Shown here one piece after another: positions 1-12,696 of a stretch of 64,000 nt of DNA. Both the position numbers and the translations under genes were made by a program. Position 1 is the stretch's first letter; each line of letters begins with the position of its first letter. The stretch is taken from positions 2,955,630-3,019,629 of the forward strand of contig AP023240.1 of the NCBI GenBank assembly GCA_016592635.1, given 5' to 3'. The notes beneath the pieces are model-generated. The model searched no databases, had not been told where the DNA came from, and saw nothing but the letters and a program-made list of their open reading frames with translations. This DNA comes from Methyloprofundus sp. (GTDB taxonomy: Bacteria; Pseudomonadota; Gammaproteobacteria; Methylococcales; Methylomonadaceae).

Positions 1-91
1 TTTCTTGCAAAAGATGCCATCAAAATCAATATTTTATTGCCTAATCACTGCTATAATTCTAAAAAACTTTAACTACCCTAATAAAAACAAT

Positions 92-1681
92 ATGCAAGAG
101 TCAGTCAAAGAAGCTCTAAGTGCTTGGTCTACCTTACTAAATAACAAGATACAAATTAACCCGGAATTAAAAAGTTGTATTGCCGTTAAGAAATCTGTTA
201 TTGCCACTCTGTTCCCAGCAAGTGTAAAAGACATAATAGAATGTGTAAAAATAGCTGACACTTATAAAATACCGATATACACCGTTAGTACAGGCCATAA
301 TTGGGGGTATGGATCCTCACTTCCAGTCGAAGAAAACTGCATCATATTAAACCTATCTAATATGAATAAGATAATTAGTTTTGACGCTAAAACTGGCGTT
401 ATTACTATAGAGCCAGGTGTCACACAACATCAACTTGCAACTTTTCTGGACAAGCACCAACACCCTTATTTAATCCCCGTCACAGGAGCAGGACCTGACT
501 GTAGTATTGTAGGAAACGCCATTGAGCGTGGCTACGGAATCACCCCTTATGCCGACCATTTTGCCTCAGTTCTTAGCCTAGAGGCTATTCTAGCAGATGG
601 CTCACTTTACCAGTCTATGTTAAGCAAGCTGGGCAGTCAAAATATTGACACTCTACATAAATGGGGCATGGGGCCTTATCTTGATGGCCTCTTTACCCAA
701 GGAAACCTAGGCATTGTCACACAAATGAGTATTGCTTTGGCCCCTACGCCCAGCAGCGTAAAAGCATTTTTCTTTAGTGTAAAAAAAGCTGACGACTTAG
801 AAGAGATAGTAATTTGTATCCAGAGAATCATTAAAGAATTAAATGGAGTGTTAGGATCTATTAATGTCATGAACCAACATCGAGTACTATCGATGACCGA
901 ACCATACCCTGATGCTGACCAATTAATTAATGGCCTTATTTCCACTGCTGCAATTACAAAGATGGCAAGAAAACGACAAGTCTTTCCTTGGACCTGCGTC
1001 GGAGCTTTATATGGAAATAAAGCAGTTGTTAATGCAGCTCAAAAAGAAATAAAGAAAATTTTAGGCTGGAAAGCCAAGCGTCTAATATTCTTCACTCCAA
1101 AAACAGTATCCAGAATCAATAGCATCACACAAAGCACACCATTTATTAAGTACAATATGATTGGTGAAACCGTAACAACCCTGCACAAAACCATGCAGCT
1201 TTTTGCAGGCCGCCCTAGTGAGATTGCACTCCCTTTAGCTTACTGGCTGACCAACAACCAACCGCCACAAGGAACTGCCATGCGCCCCGATCAAGATGAT
1301 TGTGGCTTAATCTGGTATTCACCATTAGTCCCTATGCAAGCGGAAAAAGTAACTGAATTCACCACAATGGTTACTAGCATCTGCATTAAGCATCAAATAG
1401 AACCATTAATAACTCTCACCTCATTCTCTGACCGCTCTTTTGATAGTACCATTCCAATTTTGTTCAAAAAAGATGACCCAGATGCCGTTTTACGCGCCCA
1501 TGCCTGCTATGAGGAGCTATTTGAAACAGGAAAAAAACTTGGCTTTCTTCCTTACCGCCTCAGCATTCACTCAATGAGTAAACTTGATAAGTATGCAGCC
1601 ATTCCTGACCTACTAAAGTGCATCAAAAAAGCCATTGACCCCAATAATATATTAGCTCCAGGGCGCTACCTACCAAAGTAA
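92..1681 (+). CDS. FAD-binding oxidase, VAO/p-cresol methylhydroxylase-type flavoprotein
   Basis: This is a 529-residue flavoprotein of the vanillyl-alcohol oxidase/PCMH family, which oxidises para-alkyl phenols or related alcohols. The N-terminal PCMH FAD domain is clear: VSTGHNWGYGS, then IEPGVTQHQL and TGAGPDCSIVGNAIERGYG, which match the p-cresol methylhydroxylase flavoprotein (PchF) pattern. The C-terminus ends in the usual family motif DPNNILAPGRY. I chose the ATG at 92 because ALSAWSTLLNN is where family members begin. The frame stays open upstream from a TTG at 5, so an extended N-terminus cannot be excluded. No cytochrome subunit partner lies downstream, and upstream is outside the window. 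The family is sure; the substrate is unknown. Confidence 0.85.
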   Translation: MQESVKEALSAWSTLLNNKIQINPELKSCIAVKKSVIATLFPASVKDIIECVKIADTYKIPIYTVSTGHNWGYGSSLPVEENCIILNLSNMNKIISFDAKTGVITIEPGVTQHQLATFLDKHQHPYLIPVTGAGPDCSIVGNAIERGYGITPYADHFASVLSLEAILADGSLYQSMLSKLGSQNIDTLHKWGMGPYLDGLFTQGNLGIVTQMSIALAPTPSSVKAFFFSVKKADDLEEIVICIQRIIKELNGVLGSINVMNQHRVLSMTEPYPDADQLINGLISTAAITKMARKRQVFPWTCVGALYGNKAVVNAAQKEIKKILGWKAKRLIFFTPKTVSRINSITQSTPFIKYNMIGETVTTLHKTMQLFAGRPSEIALPLAYWLTNNQPPQGTAMRPDQDDCGLIWYSPLVPMQAEKVTEFTTMVTSICIKHQIEPLITLTSFSDRSFDSTIPILFKKDDPDAVLRAHACYEELFETGKKLGFLPYRLSIHSMSKLDKYAAIPDLLKCIKKAIDPNNILAPGRYLPK

Positions 1682-1789
1682 CCATTCAAAACATGAGACT
1701 AATTATATACCTCATCACACACTGAAAAATTAACAAACTGCTTATGGAATTAAAGGCCAGCTACTTTTAACTCTATAAGCCAGTACCTT

Positions 1790-2806
1790 TTACGATAACC
1801 TAACTATTTCCTTCAAAAGAGAAGTTGCATAACAACCCACACCTAAAGTAAAACTCAATTCTAAATTATTCTCACTTACAAACTGCCACTGTAATTCTTT
1901 AATACAGCTACGCAATACTCTACGATCTTGCTCAACACCAAAACCAACCAAACCATAAGCCAGTTCAGAAAATTGACTAACCACTTGTTGCTCCAACGTA
2001 GCCACTGCTTCAGTAACTTGTGTTTCTCCCGAACCCCATAATACAGCAGTAGGATGTAAATCTAACGCAGCTACTCTACTAAGTATTGACTCATCAAGCC
2101 CATCTACCTTAAAAAAACTATGCGAGCCATCAAACATTAAAATATCTCCTAATAATGCCTTATTCCAAGTTTTATCAATGACACGCGTACTCAGGATATG
2201 ATTAAACAAATAAGAACGGGCTGCAGATAAATAGATACTTCGCTGATTACGAGATACTTTTTCACCAGCAAATAAAGCCAAGGCCCTATTTATATTAGCA
2301 CCATCACGCCCAAAGCGCTGTTCACCAAAATAATTAGGCACTCCACCAGATTTTATTCTAAGTAACTGCTCCTCTACTACCGATTTATCCCCCACCCAAT
2401 CACGAATACGTATATTAAATTGATTGCCCGCCAATGAGCCACGCTTGAGTTTTTTACTATGTCGGGTTGCTTGTAAAACTTTAATTGTCTCGCAATTTAA
2501 TTCAGTCCAGTCAGGGTCAGGCTTGCCAGGCAACCAGACGCTAAACCATTGCGTAGTACGCGCATGCCGATCTTTTAATCCCGCATAGCTCACATCTCGC
2601 TGACGTACACCTGCAAATCTCGCTAGCATCCGGGCTACATAGTCAGTATTTTCAGAAACTTTTTCAATCAAGACAAAGGCATGCTCACCGACACCAGAGT
2701 GTTCAAAAGATTGAATTTCATTAACAACAAAATCATCAGGAACTTGACGAATAATCCCCTGACTTTGCGCGCCACCATACGCACATGCCCAATTCGCTAA
2801 TTGCAT
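1790..2806 (-). CDS. truD: tRNA pseudouridine(13) synthase TruD
   Basis: TruD isomerises uridine 13 of tRNA-Glu to pseudouridine. The catalytic Asp sits in SYAGLKDRHA, the TruD signature, and the NYFGEQRFG motif of the family is present near the middle. The protein is about 338 residues, the usual length. An in-frame TTG at 2818 lies 4 bases before this ATG's codon series; I prefer the ATG at 2806 because TTGAG precedes it at a usable spacing. It is the last gene of the minus-strand ispD-ispF-truD run, starting 15 bases after the ispF stop. Confidence 0.95.
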   Translation of the reverse strand: MQLANWACAYGGAQSQGIIRQVPDDFVVNEIQSFEHSGVGEHAFVLIEKVSENTDYVARMLARFAGVRQRDVSYAGLKDRHARTTQWFSVWLPGKPDPDWTELNCETIKVLQATRHSKKLKRGSLAGNQFNIRIRDWVGDKSVVEEQLLRIKSGGVPNYFGEQRFGRDGANINRALALFAGEKVSRNQRSIYLSAARSYLFNHILSTRVIDKTWNKALLGDILMFDGSHSFFKVDGLDESILSRVAALDLHPTAVLWGSGETQVTEAVATLEQQVVSQFSELAYGLVGFGVEQDRRVLRSCIKELQWQFVSENNLELSFTLGVGCYATSLLKEIVRLS

Positions 2807-2820
2807 ACTAACACTCAAGG

Positions 2821-3294
2821 TTAATCAGAAATAAGCACGACAGCCTGCACTGCAACACCTTCTTTTCTACCCTCAAATCCTAACTTTTCAGTTGTCGTTG
2901 CTTTAACATTAATGCAATCAATATCAACCGACAAATCTGCAGCAATATTGGCACACATGGCCACTATATGCGGTGCCATTTTAGGAGCTTGTGCGATGAT
3001 AGTAATATCTGCATTCCCTAAACTATAGCCTTTCTCTTGCACTATACCGTATACATGACGCAAGAGCACACGACTATCAGCACCTTTAAATTCAGGATCA
3101 GTATCAGGAAAATGCTTACCTATGTCACCTAAAGCAGCCGCACCTAATAGCGCGTCACATAAAGCATGCAACACCACATCACCATCTGAATGTGCCTCTA
3201 AGCCTTGTGGGTAATCAATTTTAACCCCCCCTAAAATAACATCACCTGCATCGACAAATCGATGCACATCATAGCCTTGTCCTACGCGTATCAT
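2821..3294 (-). CDS. ispF: 2-C-methyl-D-erythritol 2,4-cyclodiphosphate synthase IspF
   Basis: IspF cyclises CDP-methylerythritol 2-phosphate to MEcPP in the non-mevalonate isoprenoid pathway. The metal-binding start GQGYDVHRF (Asp and His ligands) and the [20 protein letters not shown] motif with the third ligand are intact, as is the C-terminal [11 protein letters not shown] segment. At 157 residues it is the standard length. Its ATG overlaps the ispD stop by 4 bases, so the two consecutive pathway enzymes are translationally coupled. Confidence 0.98.
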   Translation of the reverse strand: MIRVGQGYDVHRFVDAGDVILGGVKIDYPQGLEAHSDGDVVLHALCDALLGAAALGDIGKHFPDTDPEFKGADSRVLLRHVYGIVQEKGYSLGNADITIIAQAPKMAPHIVAMCANIAADLSVDIDCINVKATTTEKLGFEGRKEGVAVQAVVLISD

Positions 3295-3992
3295 TGTTGT
3301 TGCTCCAAATAAAATTGTGCTAAAGCTAAATCTTCAGGACGGGTAATTTTTATATTATCCGAACGACCATCAATCATTTTAGGGTGCTCACCCTGTAATT
3401 CTATGGCACTAGCATCATCAGTGACTACCCAGCCTTTACTTGCCGCCTCTTCTAAAGCAGCTTTCAGAGCACCATAACGAAACATTTGCGGCGTAAAAGC
3501 GCGCCATATTTTGCTTCTATCAACAGTATCTACAATAGCCAGATCAGCACCTACAGATTTCAAAGTATCATGTGAAGCTTGGCCTAATATTCCACCAACA
3601 GCATGGTCTTGTAGCTCATTAATCAAGCACTCTACATCACTTTTAGTAATACAAGGGCGCGCCGCATCATGCACCAACACCCAATCATTCGATTCTGCTT
3701 TATCAGCAATTGTTTGTAAAGCCGATAATACCGAATCTGCCCGCTCCTTACCCCCTGGAGCAGTATAGATACGTTTGTTTTTAGAAATATCAAGTTCTGG
3801 CCAAAAAGGATCTTCAGCAGAAATGGCCACGACTACAGCCGAAAACACTTCAACTTGCAAAAGACGCGTTAAAGTTTGTTCAATCACCGTGCCGCCATTT
3901 AAAGGCAAGTATTGCTTAGGGCGGTCTGCCTGCATGCGTTTTCCAACGCCAGCTGCTGGCACAATCCCCCAATAATTAGTAGTTTCAGTCAT
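3291..3992 (-). CDS. ispD: 2-C-methyl-D-erythritol 4-phosphate cytidylyltransferase IspD
   Basis: IspD transfers CMP from CTP to methylerythritol 4-phosphate, two steps before IspF. The nucleotidyltransferase loop [19 protein letters not shown], the VHDAARPC motif and the TDDASAIE segment are all visible. At 233 residues it has the family length. It lies between ftsB and ispF in the order found in most gammaproteobacteria. Confidence 0.98.
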   Translation of the reverse strand: MTETTNYWGIVPAAGVGKRMQADRPKQYLPLNGGTVIEQTLTRLLQVEVFSAVVVAISAEDPFWPELDISKNKRIYTAPGGKERADSVLSALQTIADKAESNDWVLVHDAARPCITKSDVECLINELQDHAVGGILGQASHDTLKSVGADLAIVDTVDRSKIWRAFTPQMFRYGALKAALEEAASKGWVVTDDASAIELQGEHPKMIDGRSDNIKITRPEDLALAQFYLEQQQ

Positions 3993-4029
3993 ATAGTGTA
4001 TGCCCAGGTATCCAAAAATACCTTACAGG

Positions 4030-4299
4030 TTATTCGATTACTTGAAAAAAAGTTTCACCTTTTTTAATCAAGCCTAAGTCATAGCGCGCAATTTCTTCAA
4101 TCGCTTCCTGCCCTTTACGCAAATCTTGTACTTCAGCGCGCAAGGCATTATTACGTACCTGTTTTTTCTGCAATTGCAGCTGCAATTCCGCCAACTGCTG
4201 TCGATACTGCTGTGCTTGCGCAACACTACCATCGCCATACCAAAGCCGGTATTGCAACAAACCAATTAGCAAAAGCAAGAAGGCAATAAGAAATTTAAT
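4030..4299 (-). CDS. ftsB: cell division protein FtsB, apparent ATT start
   Basis: FtsB is a bitopic divisome protein that forms a coiled coil with FtsL and binds FtsQ. After one membrane segment (LIAFLLLLIGLLQYRLW) comes a Gln/Leu-rich coiled coil and the conserved tail GQEAIEEIARYDLGLIKKGETFFQV. The first standard start codon in frame is a TTG at 4278, inside the membrane helix. An ATT at 4299, three bases after AGGTGAG, gives MKFLIAFLLLLIGLLQYR, which aligns without gaps to the first 18 residues of E. coli FtsB. I therefore annotate 89 residues from ATT. The gene identity is sure; the start codon is an inference. Confidence 0.88.
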   Translation of the reverse strand: MKFLIAFLLLLIGLLQYRLWYGDGSVAQAQQYRQQLAELQLQLQKKQVRNNALRAEVQDLRKGQEAIEEIARYDLGLIKKGETFFQVIE

Positions 4300-4332
4300 A
4301 TGCTCACCTATGTACTATAAAAGCTCAATTAG

Positions 4333-4372
4333 GGTATGTGTTGAAAATCTTATACGCTCTCAAACACATACC
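4333..4372. other. Inverted repeat in the eno-ftsB spacer
   Basis: GGTATGTGTT at 4333-4342 pairs perfectly with AACACATACC at 4363-4372 around a 20-base loop. It lies in the ftsB leader on the minus strand, after the eno terminator, and has no following T run. It may be a leader structure of the ftsB transcript or a second weak terminator. Confidence 0.4.
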
Positions 4373-4373
4373 G

Positions 4374-4421
4374 CAAAAAGGGCTTTTAACTGCAAATACA
4401 AAGATTACAATTAAAAGCCCC
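4374..4421 (-). terminator. Rho-independent terminator downstream of eno
   Basis: A 10 bp perfect stem, GGGCTTTTAA (4380-4389) with TTAAAAGCCC (4411-4420), is followed on the minus strand by TTTTT (4375-4379). It sits 40 bases past the eno stop and should separate eno from ftsB. Confidence 0.75.
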
Positions 4422-4460
4422 TCATACACAACAATTCAACGCTGTACAATCAAAAAACGA

Positions 4461-5756
<1,296 letters not shown>

Positions 5757-5783
5757 TCAATTAATTATTGTTATAAGGTGTTC

Positions 5784-8251
<2,468 letters not shown>

Positions 8252-8392
8252 CTAAAAAAGACCTGCATAATAACGAATGTATTTGTTTGTAAGGTTGCTT
8301 ATTTTCTAAGCAATTAACAGTCTATTTTAATCGACATTAGCCCTTGCGTCATTGCCTTTCCAATTTTTTTACCTTAGCTTAGAGAATTCCAC

Positions 8393-9712
8393 CTATTCAG
8401 GTTGCCATTCCAAGCTAACACAGGCCTCATTATCAACATAATAATCAGCACTCAGCCAAAAGCCGGCAATCGCGGCAAGACAACCATCAATATAAACCAA
8501 CGGAACCTGCTCACGCCGCCAAGGGGCAATATGCGCTTCTTGGTATAATTTTTTCAAGCTATGTCGACCAACGCGCTTTGGCAGCGCAATCTTCTCCCCA
8601 CCTTGCCGATACTTAATTTGCACATCAGCTTGCAGCCATAACTTCTTTGCAATACCTTGCTCAGTTTCTTTCAGTGCCAATATACCATTGTTAGGTAACA
8701 ATAACGATTGCGCTACTTTGGGCCAAGCAATACTTTGCTGTAAATCTGGCTTATTATGCTGGTGCAACACATATAAACCATCTCGATAACGCCGAATTTC
8801 ATGAGCACCATGCAACACTACCGGGTTTGCATCTGGCTGTGCATTAATGACACCACTCAGAATAGCAGACATCACTTTCTGAGTAGGCATACGCGCCCCC
8901 ATATACTGTAGCCATTCACGCAATATCCACTGTTGCGTTATTTCATCATATTTCAATAAACCCTCAATAGATAAACATTGCTCACTTTTATCAAAAATCA
9001 GCAGCATTTTCTCTATTGCACTCGTCGATAATAACATTTGAGCCTCAGCACAATGCCCCGCCACACGTGCAACCGTTTTATCAACACTCGGCCAGCGCTG
9101 TTGTATTAAAGGGATAATATCATTACGTAAATAGTTACGATCAAAATGGGTGTCTGCATTACTAGGATCTTCCACCCACTGCAGCCCATGATCTTGTGCA
9201 TATTGCTGAATCTCAGTCTGGGTAACATCCAATAATGGCCGACACAACTCGCCCGCCCCAAAAGCAATATTGGCAGGCATACCTGCAAGCCCCTTTAAGC
9301 CTGCTCCACGGAATAATTGCAATAATACCGTCTCTAACTGATCGTTACGGTGCTGTGCAAATAACAACACATCATCTTGGCGCAACATGTCTTTAAAAGC
9401 CTGATAACGCGCATTACGCGCAGCCTCTTCAGGGCTTTCACCTTGTGCAGCCACTGCATTTACTTTAATCACTTTGAATTTAATAGCTAATGCTTGTGCA
9501 GCCCTCTGACAATGCGTTGCCCAATCACCAGCACACGTTTGCAAGCCATGATCTATATAAACAGCTGTCATTTTAGAGTGTAATTCGGAGGTTTGCGCTA
9601 GTAAGTGCAATAAGACATGGGAGTCTATACCACCACTGTAGCCAACAATAATGTTATTGGTAATATTACAACAGGGAAGTTGAAGAGCAATAATTTTCGA
9701 GTTAAGCGTCAC
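8393..9712 (-). CDS. tilS: tRNA(Ile)-lysidine synthase TilS
   Basis: TilS puts lysine on cytidine 34 of tRNA-Ile(CAU) so that it reads AUA codons. The PP-loop GYSGGIDSHVLLHLLA lies near residues 24-39, followed by the YIDHGLQ motif and the linker AQHRNDQLETVLLQLFRGAGLKGL. The C-terminal TilS domain ends the 439-residue protein. It probably starts at a GTG at 9712. In E. coli tilS also lies close to accA; here a two-gene defence-like module separates them. Confidence 0.95.
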   Translation of the reverse strand: MTLNSKIIALQLPCCNITNNIIVGYSGGIDSHVLLHLLAQTSELHSKMTAVYIDHGLQTCAGDWATHCQRAAQALAIKFKVIKVNAVAAQGESPEEAARNARYQAFKDMLRQDDVLLFAQHRNDQLETVLLQLFRGAGLKGLAGMPANIAFGAGELCRPLLDVTQTEIQQYAQDHGLQWVEDPSNADTHFDRNYLRNDIIPLIQQRWPSVDKTVARVAGHCAEAQMLLSTSAIEKMLLIFDKSEQCLSIEGLLKYDEITQQWILREWLQYMGARMPTQKVMSAILSGVINAQPDANPVVLHGAHEIRRYRDGLYVLHQHNKPDLQQSIAWPKVAQSLLLPNNGILALKETEQGIAKKLWLQADVQIKYRQGGEKIALPKRVGRHSLKKLYQEAHIAPWRREQVPLVYIDGCLAAIAGFWLSADYYVDNEACVSLEWQPE

Positions 9713-9743
9713 TTACTAAAATAACCATTCACAAAAGTTATCG

Positions 9744-10427
9744 CTAAACATCAAGCGAAATTTGATTAAAAAACTTAAATAAGTTACTAAGACTGTTTAA
9801 TGAAGTAGAGTCTGTTGCGACTCTATTTTTTAGCTCATCAATATAGTATGTCTCATGTACCGATTGTGGATTAGATTTGCTATAACGAATATTTTTTGCT
9901 CTCAACATAGTTTTCAAGTATTCATAATGAAAATCTGCGTTAGTACCATTAAAAGCCGCCGACTTTCCCATTAATTCAGGGTCACTATTAGCAACATCAT
10001 AATGATTAGCATAAGCTGCACACTCTGCACTAGGAGGAACTCTGCTATAAATTTTCCCATTCCCTAAAAACCAAGTTTCCATACAAATTACTTGCGGAAT
10101 AATGACTAATTTACATGCAACCAATTTAATACTTTTTTCTTGGATAAACTGCTCAACTTCAGCAATTTTTTCATCTGGCGTTTGATCGTCCGTATCTAAT
10201 ATCAACACCAAATAATCAAATTGACCGTTTTCATTTACATCCGCAACCGAATCCAGCAAGTGATTATCAAGTATCCCTGGATAGCCGCCTCCACTAATCA
10301 AATAATATTGATTATCAATAACTTCGGTCGGATTATTTACTTTCTTAATCTTAGGTGTTAAATGAGCAAGCCACTTTGGGTATACTTTACGCTCAGTTTT
10401 ACCTTCAACAAGAAAATAAACATTCAC
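9744..10427 (-). CDS. TOPRIM-domain protein, candidate defence effector nuclease
   Basis: This 227-residue protein looks like a small stand-alone TOPRIM domain. The metal-binding Glu is in FLVEGKTERK (Glu8, with Glu12), and the DxD motif is in LVLILDTDD (Asp78, Asp80). A later VICMETWFLGN segment resembles that of DUF4276/RloB-type proteins. It starts at a GTG that overlaps the stop of the upstream ATPase by 4 bases (GTGA), so the two are coupled. An SMC/OLD-type ATPase paired with a separate TOPRIM protein is the architecture of split OLD-nuclease defence systems such as PARIS. The motifs are seen; the defence role is inferred. Confidence 0.7.
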   Translation of the reverse strand: MNVYFLVEGKTERKVYPKWLAHLTPKIKKVNNPTEVIDNQYYLISGGGYPGILDNHLLDSVADVNENGQFDYLVLILDTDDQTPDEKIAEVEQFIQEKSIKLVACKLVIIPQVICMETWFLGNGKIYSRVPPSAECAAYANHYDVANSDPELMGKSAAFNGTNADFHYEYLKTMLRAKNIRYSKSNPQSVHETYYIDELKNRVATDSTSLNSLSNLFKFFNQISLDV

Positions 10428-11572
10428 GCATTGGCTCCCTCGACATATAAATCCAAGTTAATTAACTGCGTGAAGGCTTTATGCTTTGATTTATCAAAAT
10501 CAAATTTATCAGCATTATACGCTCTCACAGAACCAGCTTGTCTTGAAATAAGCTTCCAATGGGAAACATCTATATTATTAATAATATAAGGATGGTGACT
10601 GGTTAAAATAAACTGTATATTCCTTCTAGCTGACACAATACTACTAGTTAACTCATCAATGCAATTCACACCCAAACTATTTTCAAATTCATCAATTAGG
10701 ATAATTGATGCATCAGCACACAAATAAAGCTCAGCTATATGCAATAAGGATCTAAACATACCTGAAGATAATTTAGTTTCATCAATCCAGTTATCAACCC
10801 CTTTTTCTTTGATCTGTATAAAAGGTGTCTCTCTTAAAAAAATAGGAAGTTTTCCATTGTTATTATCCAGTGGCTCAACCTTAAGCTGCTCTATATAAGG
10901 AAAAACATCAATAAAAGAGTCTACAATACGCTCAAACTCAAGCTTTTGATGTATATAAACTAAATACAATTTCATCTTCACACTTTCATTACACTCTCTA
11001 ATGCTTTCTAAAGTTTGATACTTAGAAAGCTTTAAATCGACATCTTCTTCATATGAAAATCGTAACGAAGCACTTTCTACATGATTATCAAAAATAATTC
11101 GATTAAATTCAGCATGGATTTCTTTTATATCATCCTCTTCTTTGAGTAGAGCAACTACGCTTTCCGTTTGTGAAAGTTTTACTGTTTTATTCCCTTTAAA
11201 TTCAATGCCTTCAGCATCTCTTTGTACAATTTTTTGACCATTAACAAATAAGGTTTCTTTTTCAATTTTAGACTGATCTTGGTCAGTTCCTTCTGATTCA
11301 AAACTAAAAATATGTTCTGCTAAAAAACCTTTATTTTCGAACTCTCCTTCCCATTTGTATTCATTTCCATTTCTTGTAGAAAAACAAACAGACCATTTAA
11401 CACCGTTTAATGCAGCACCTTTAGAAATCTTCTTTAAGTCTAAAATACACTTTAATATCTTAGTCTTACCAACCCCTGAAGCACCAACTAATAATGTTAA
11501 CTGCTCAAATGATATAGGCTCGAGTGTCCAGTTAGTTGCTTTATTGATATATGAAAGTGTATTAATTTTCAT
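10424..11572 (-). CDS. AAA (AAA_15/OLD-like) ATPase, candidate defence sensor
   Basis: This is a 382-residue ABC/SMC-type ATPase. Walker A is LVGASGVGKTK (residues 29-38), the signature-like segment is TKLSSGMFRSLL, Walker B is IILIDEFEN (Asp294-Glu295), and the H-loop is ILTSHHPYIINN. The middle third is a charged, probably helical insertion, as in overcoming-lysogenization-defect (OLD) proteins. The usual C-terminal TOPRIM of OLD is absent and is encoded instead by the next gene. In PARIS systems the ATPase (AriA) precedes the TOPRIM protein (AriB, DUF4435) in this order, but I cannot confirm the subfamily. It sits between accA and tilS. Confidence 0.75.
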   Translation of the reverse strand: MKINTLSYINKATNWTLEPISFEQLTLLVGASGVGKTKILKCILDLKKISKGAALNGVKWSVCFSTRNGNEYKWEGEFENKGFLAEHIFSFESEGTDQDQSKIEKETLFVNGQKIVQRDAEGIEFKGNKTVKLSQTESVVALLKEEDDIKEIHAEFNRIIFDNHVESASLRFSYEEDVDLKLSKYQTLESIRECNESVKMKLYLVYIHQKLEFERIVDSFIDVFPYIEQLKVEPLDNNNGKLPIFLRETPFIQIKEKGVDNWIDETKLSSGMFRSLLHIAELYLCADASIILIDEFENSLGVNCIDELTSSIVSARRNIQFILTSHHPYIINNIDVSHWKLISRQAGSVRAYNADKFDFDKSKHKAFTQLINLDLYVEGANA

Positions 11573-11609
11573 AAAATTTAACCCATTGCTATCATGGAGT
11601 ATGTAAAAA

Positions 11610-12575
11610 CTACTTCACTTCCTCAGTGAAAGTACCAAACTTCATAATGCGTTGATAACGCTCTTCCATTAATTCATCCATGTCTTTGTGTCTTAACTCT
11701 TTAATATGACGAAACAATGTTTCTTTCAAATTTTCAGCGGTGGTTTTAAAATCACGATGCGCACCACCTGTCGGCTCTCTGACCACTTCATCTAAAAAGC
11801 CCTGCTCTCTCACTCGATCGGAGGTAATGCCCATCGCTTCTGCCGCCAACTTTGCTTTATCAGCACTTTTCCATAGAATAGAAGCGCAGCCTTCAGGTGA
11901 AATAACCGAATAAGTACTGTATTCCATCATAATCAAGCGATCACCGACACCAATAGCTAGAGCACCGCCCGAACCACCTTCACCGATCACGGTACAAATA
12001 ATAGGGGTTTCCAATTTAGCCATTTCAAATAAATTACGCGCAATCGCCTCACTTTGGCCACGCTCTTCCGCGCCGATACCTGGGTATGCCCCTGGCGTGT
12101 CGATTAAGCAAACAATGGGTAATTTAAAACGCTCGGCCATTTTCATTACTCGTAAAGCCTTACGGTAACCTTCAGGACGTGGCATACCAAAATTACGTGC
12201 AATTTTTTCTTTGGTATCCCGGCCTTTTTGATGGCCGATAATGACCACAGCTTGACCATTTAACTTGGCTAAACCACAAATGATTGCTTGATCATCCGCA
12301 TAAGCCCGATCACCATGTAATTCATGGAAATCAGTAAACATTAGGTCGATATAATCTAATGTATACGGACGACCTGGATGACGTGATAATTGCGATATTT
12401 GCCAATCACTTAAGTCTTTGAAGATTTCTTCCGTTAAAGTCTCGCTCTTCCCTTCTAAATCGGCTAGTGCAGAAGAAATATCAATATCATTTTCCGTCTG
12501 TACTCGGCGTAACTCTTCAATTTTTGCTTCTAATTCTGCAATAGGCTGTTCGAAATCAAGAAATTTTAAATCCAT
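11610..12575 (-). CDS. accA: Acetyl-CoA carboxylase carboxyltransferase subunit alpha
   Basis: AccA is half of the carboxyltransferase that moves CO2 from carboxybiotin to acetyl-CoA, the first step of fatty acid synthesis. The start [22 protein letters not shown], the [17 protein letters not shown] core, and the [15 protein letters not shown] oxyanion loop are those of the family. At 321 residues it is full length. It is the promoter-proximal gene of the minus-strand housekeeping cluster. Confidence 0.98.
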   Translation of the reverse strand: MDLKFLDFEQPIAELEAKIEELRRVQTENDIDISSALADLEGKSETLTEEIFKDLSDWQISQLSRHPGRPYTLDYIDLMFTDFHELHGDRAYADDQAIICGLAKLNGQAVVIIGHQKGRDTKEKIARNFGMPRPEGYRKALRVMKMAERFKLPIVCLIDTPGAYPGIGAEERGQSEAIARNLFEMAKLETPIICTVIGEGGSGGALAIGVGDRLIMMEYSTYSVISPEGCASILWKSADKAKLAAEAMGITSDRVREQGFLDEVVREPTGGAHRDFKTTAENLKETLFRHIKELRHKDMDELMEERYQRIMKFGTFTEEVK

Positions 12576-12696
12576 GGCTTTTATTTTTTAATGGTTTTTA
12601 TAAGTTAAATGCGCTCAGATTGCTTGATGGGTTAGCTTCCAGCGATAATTTAAGATAAAAGGCACCTTAAACTACACCCCATACATTATTTAATAA

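Noticed and set aside
4030..4278. ftsB starting at TTG 4278
   Set aside because: It would delete the first part of the only membrane helix and has no binding site at the right distance; the ATT at 4299 aligns with the family start.
9744..11572. Gabija or full-length OLD nuclease
   Set aside because: Gabija needs a fused ATPase-TOPRIM GajA and a helicase GajB. Here the two domains are separate and no helicase is adjacent.
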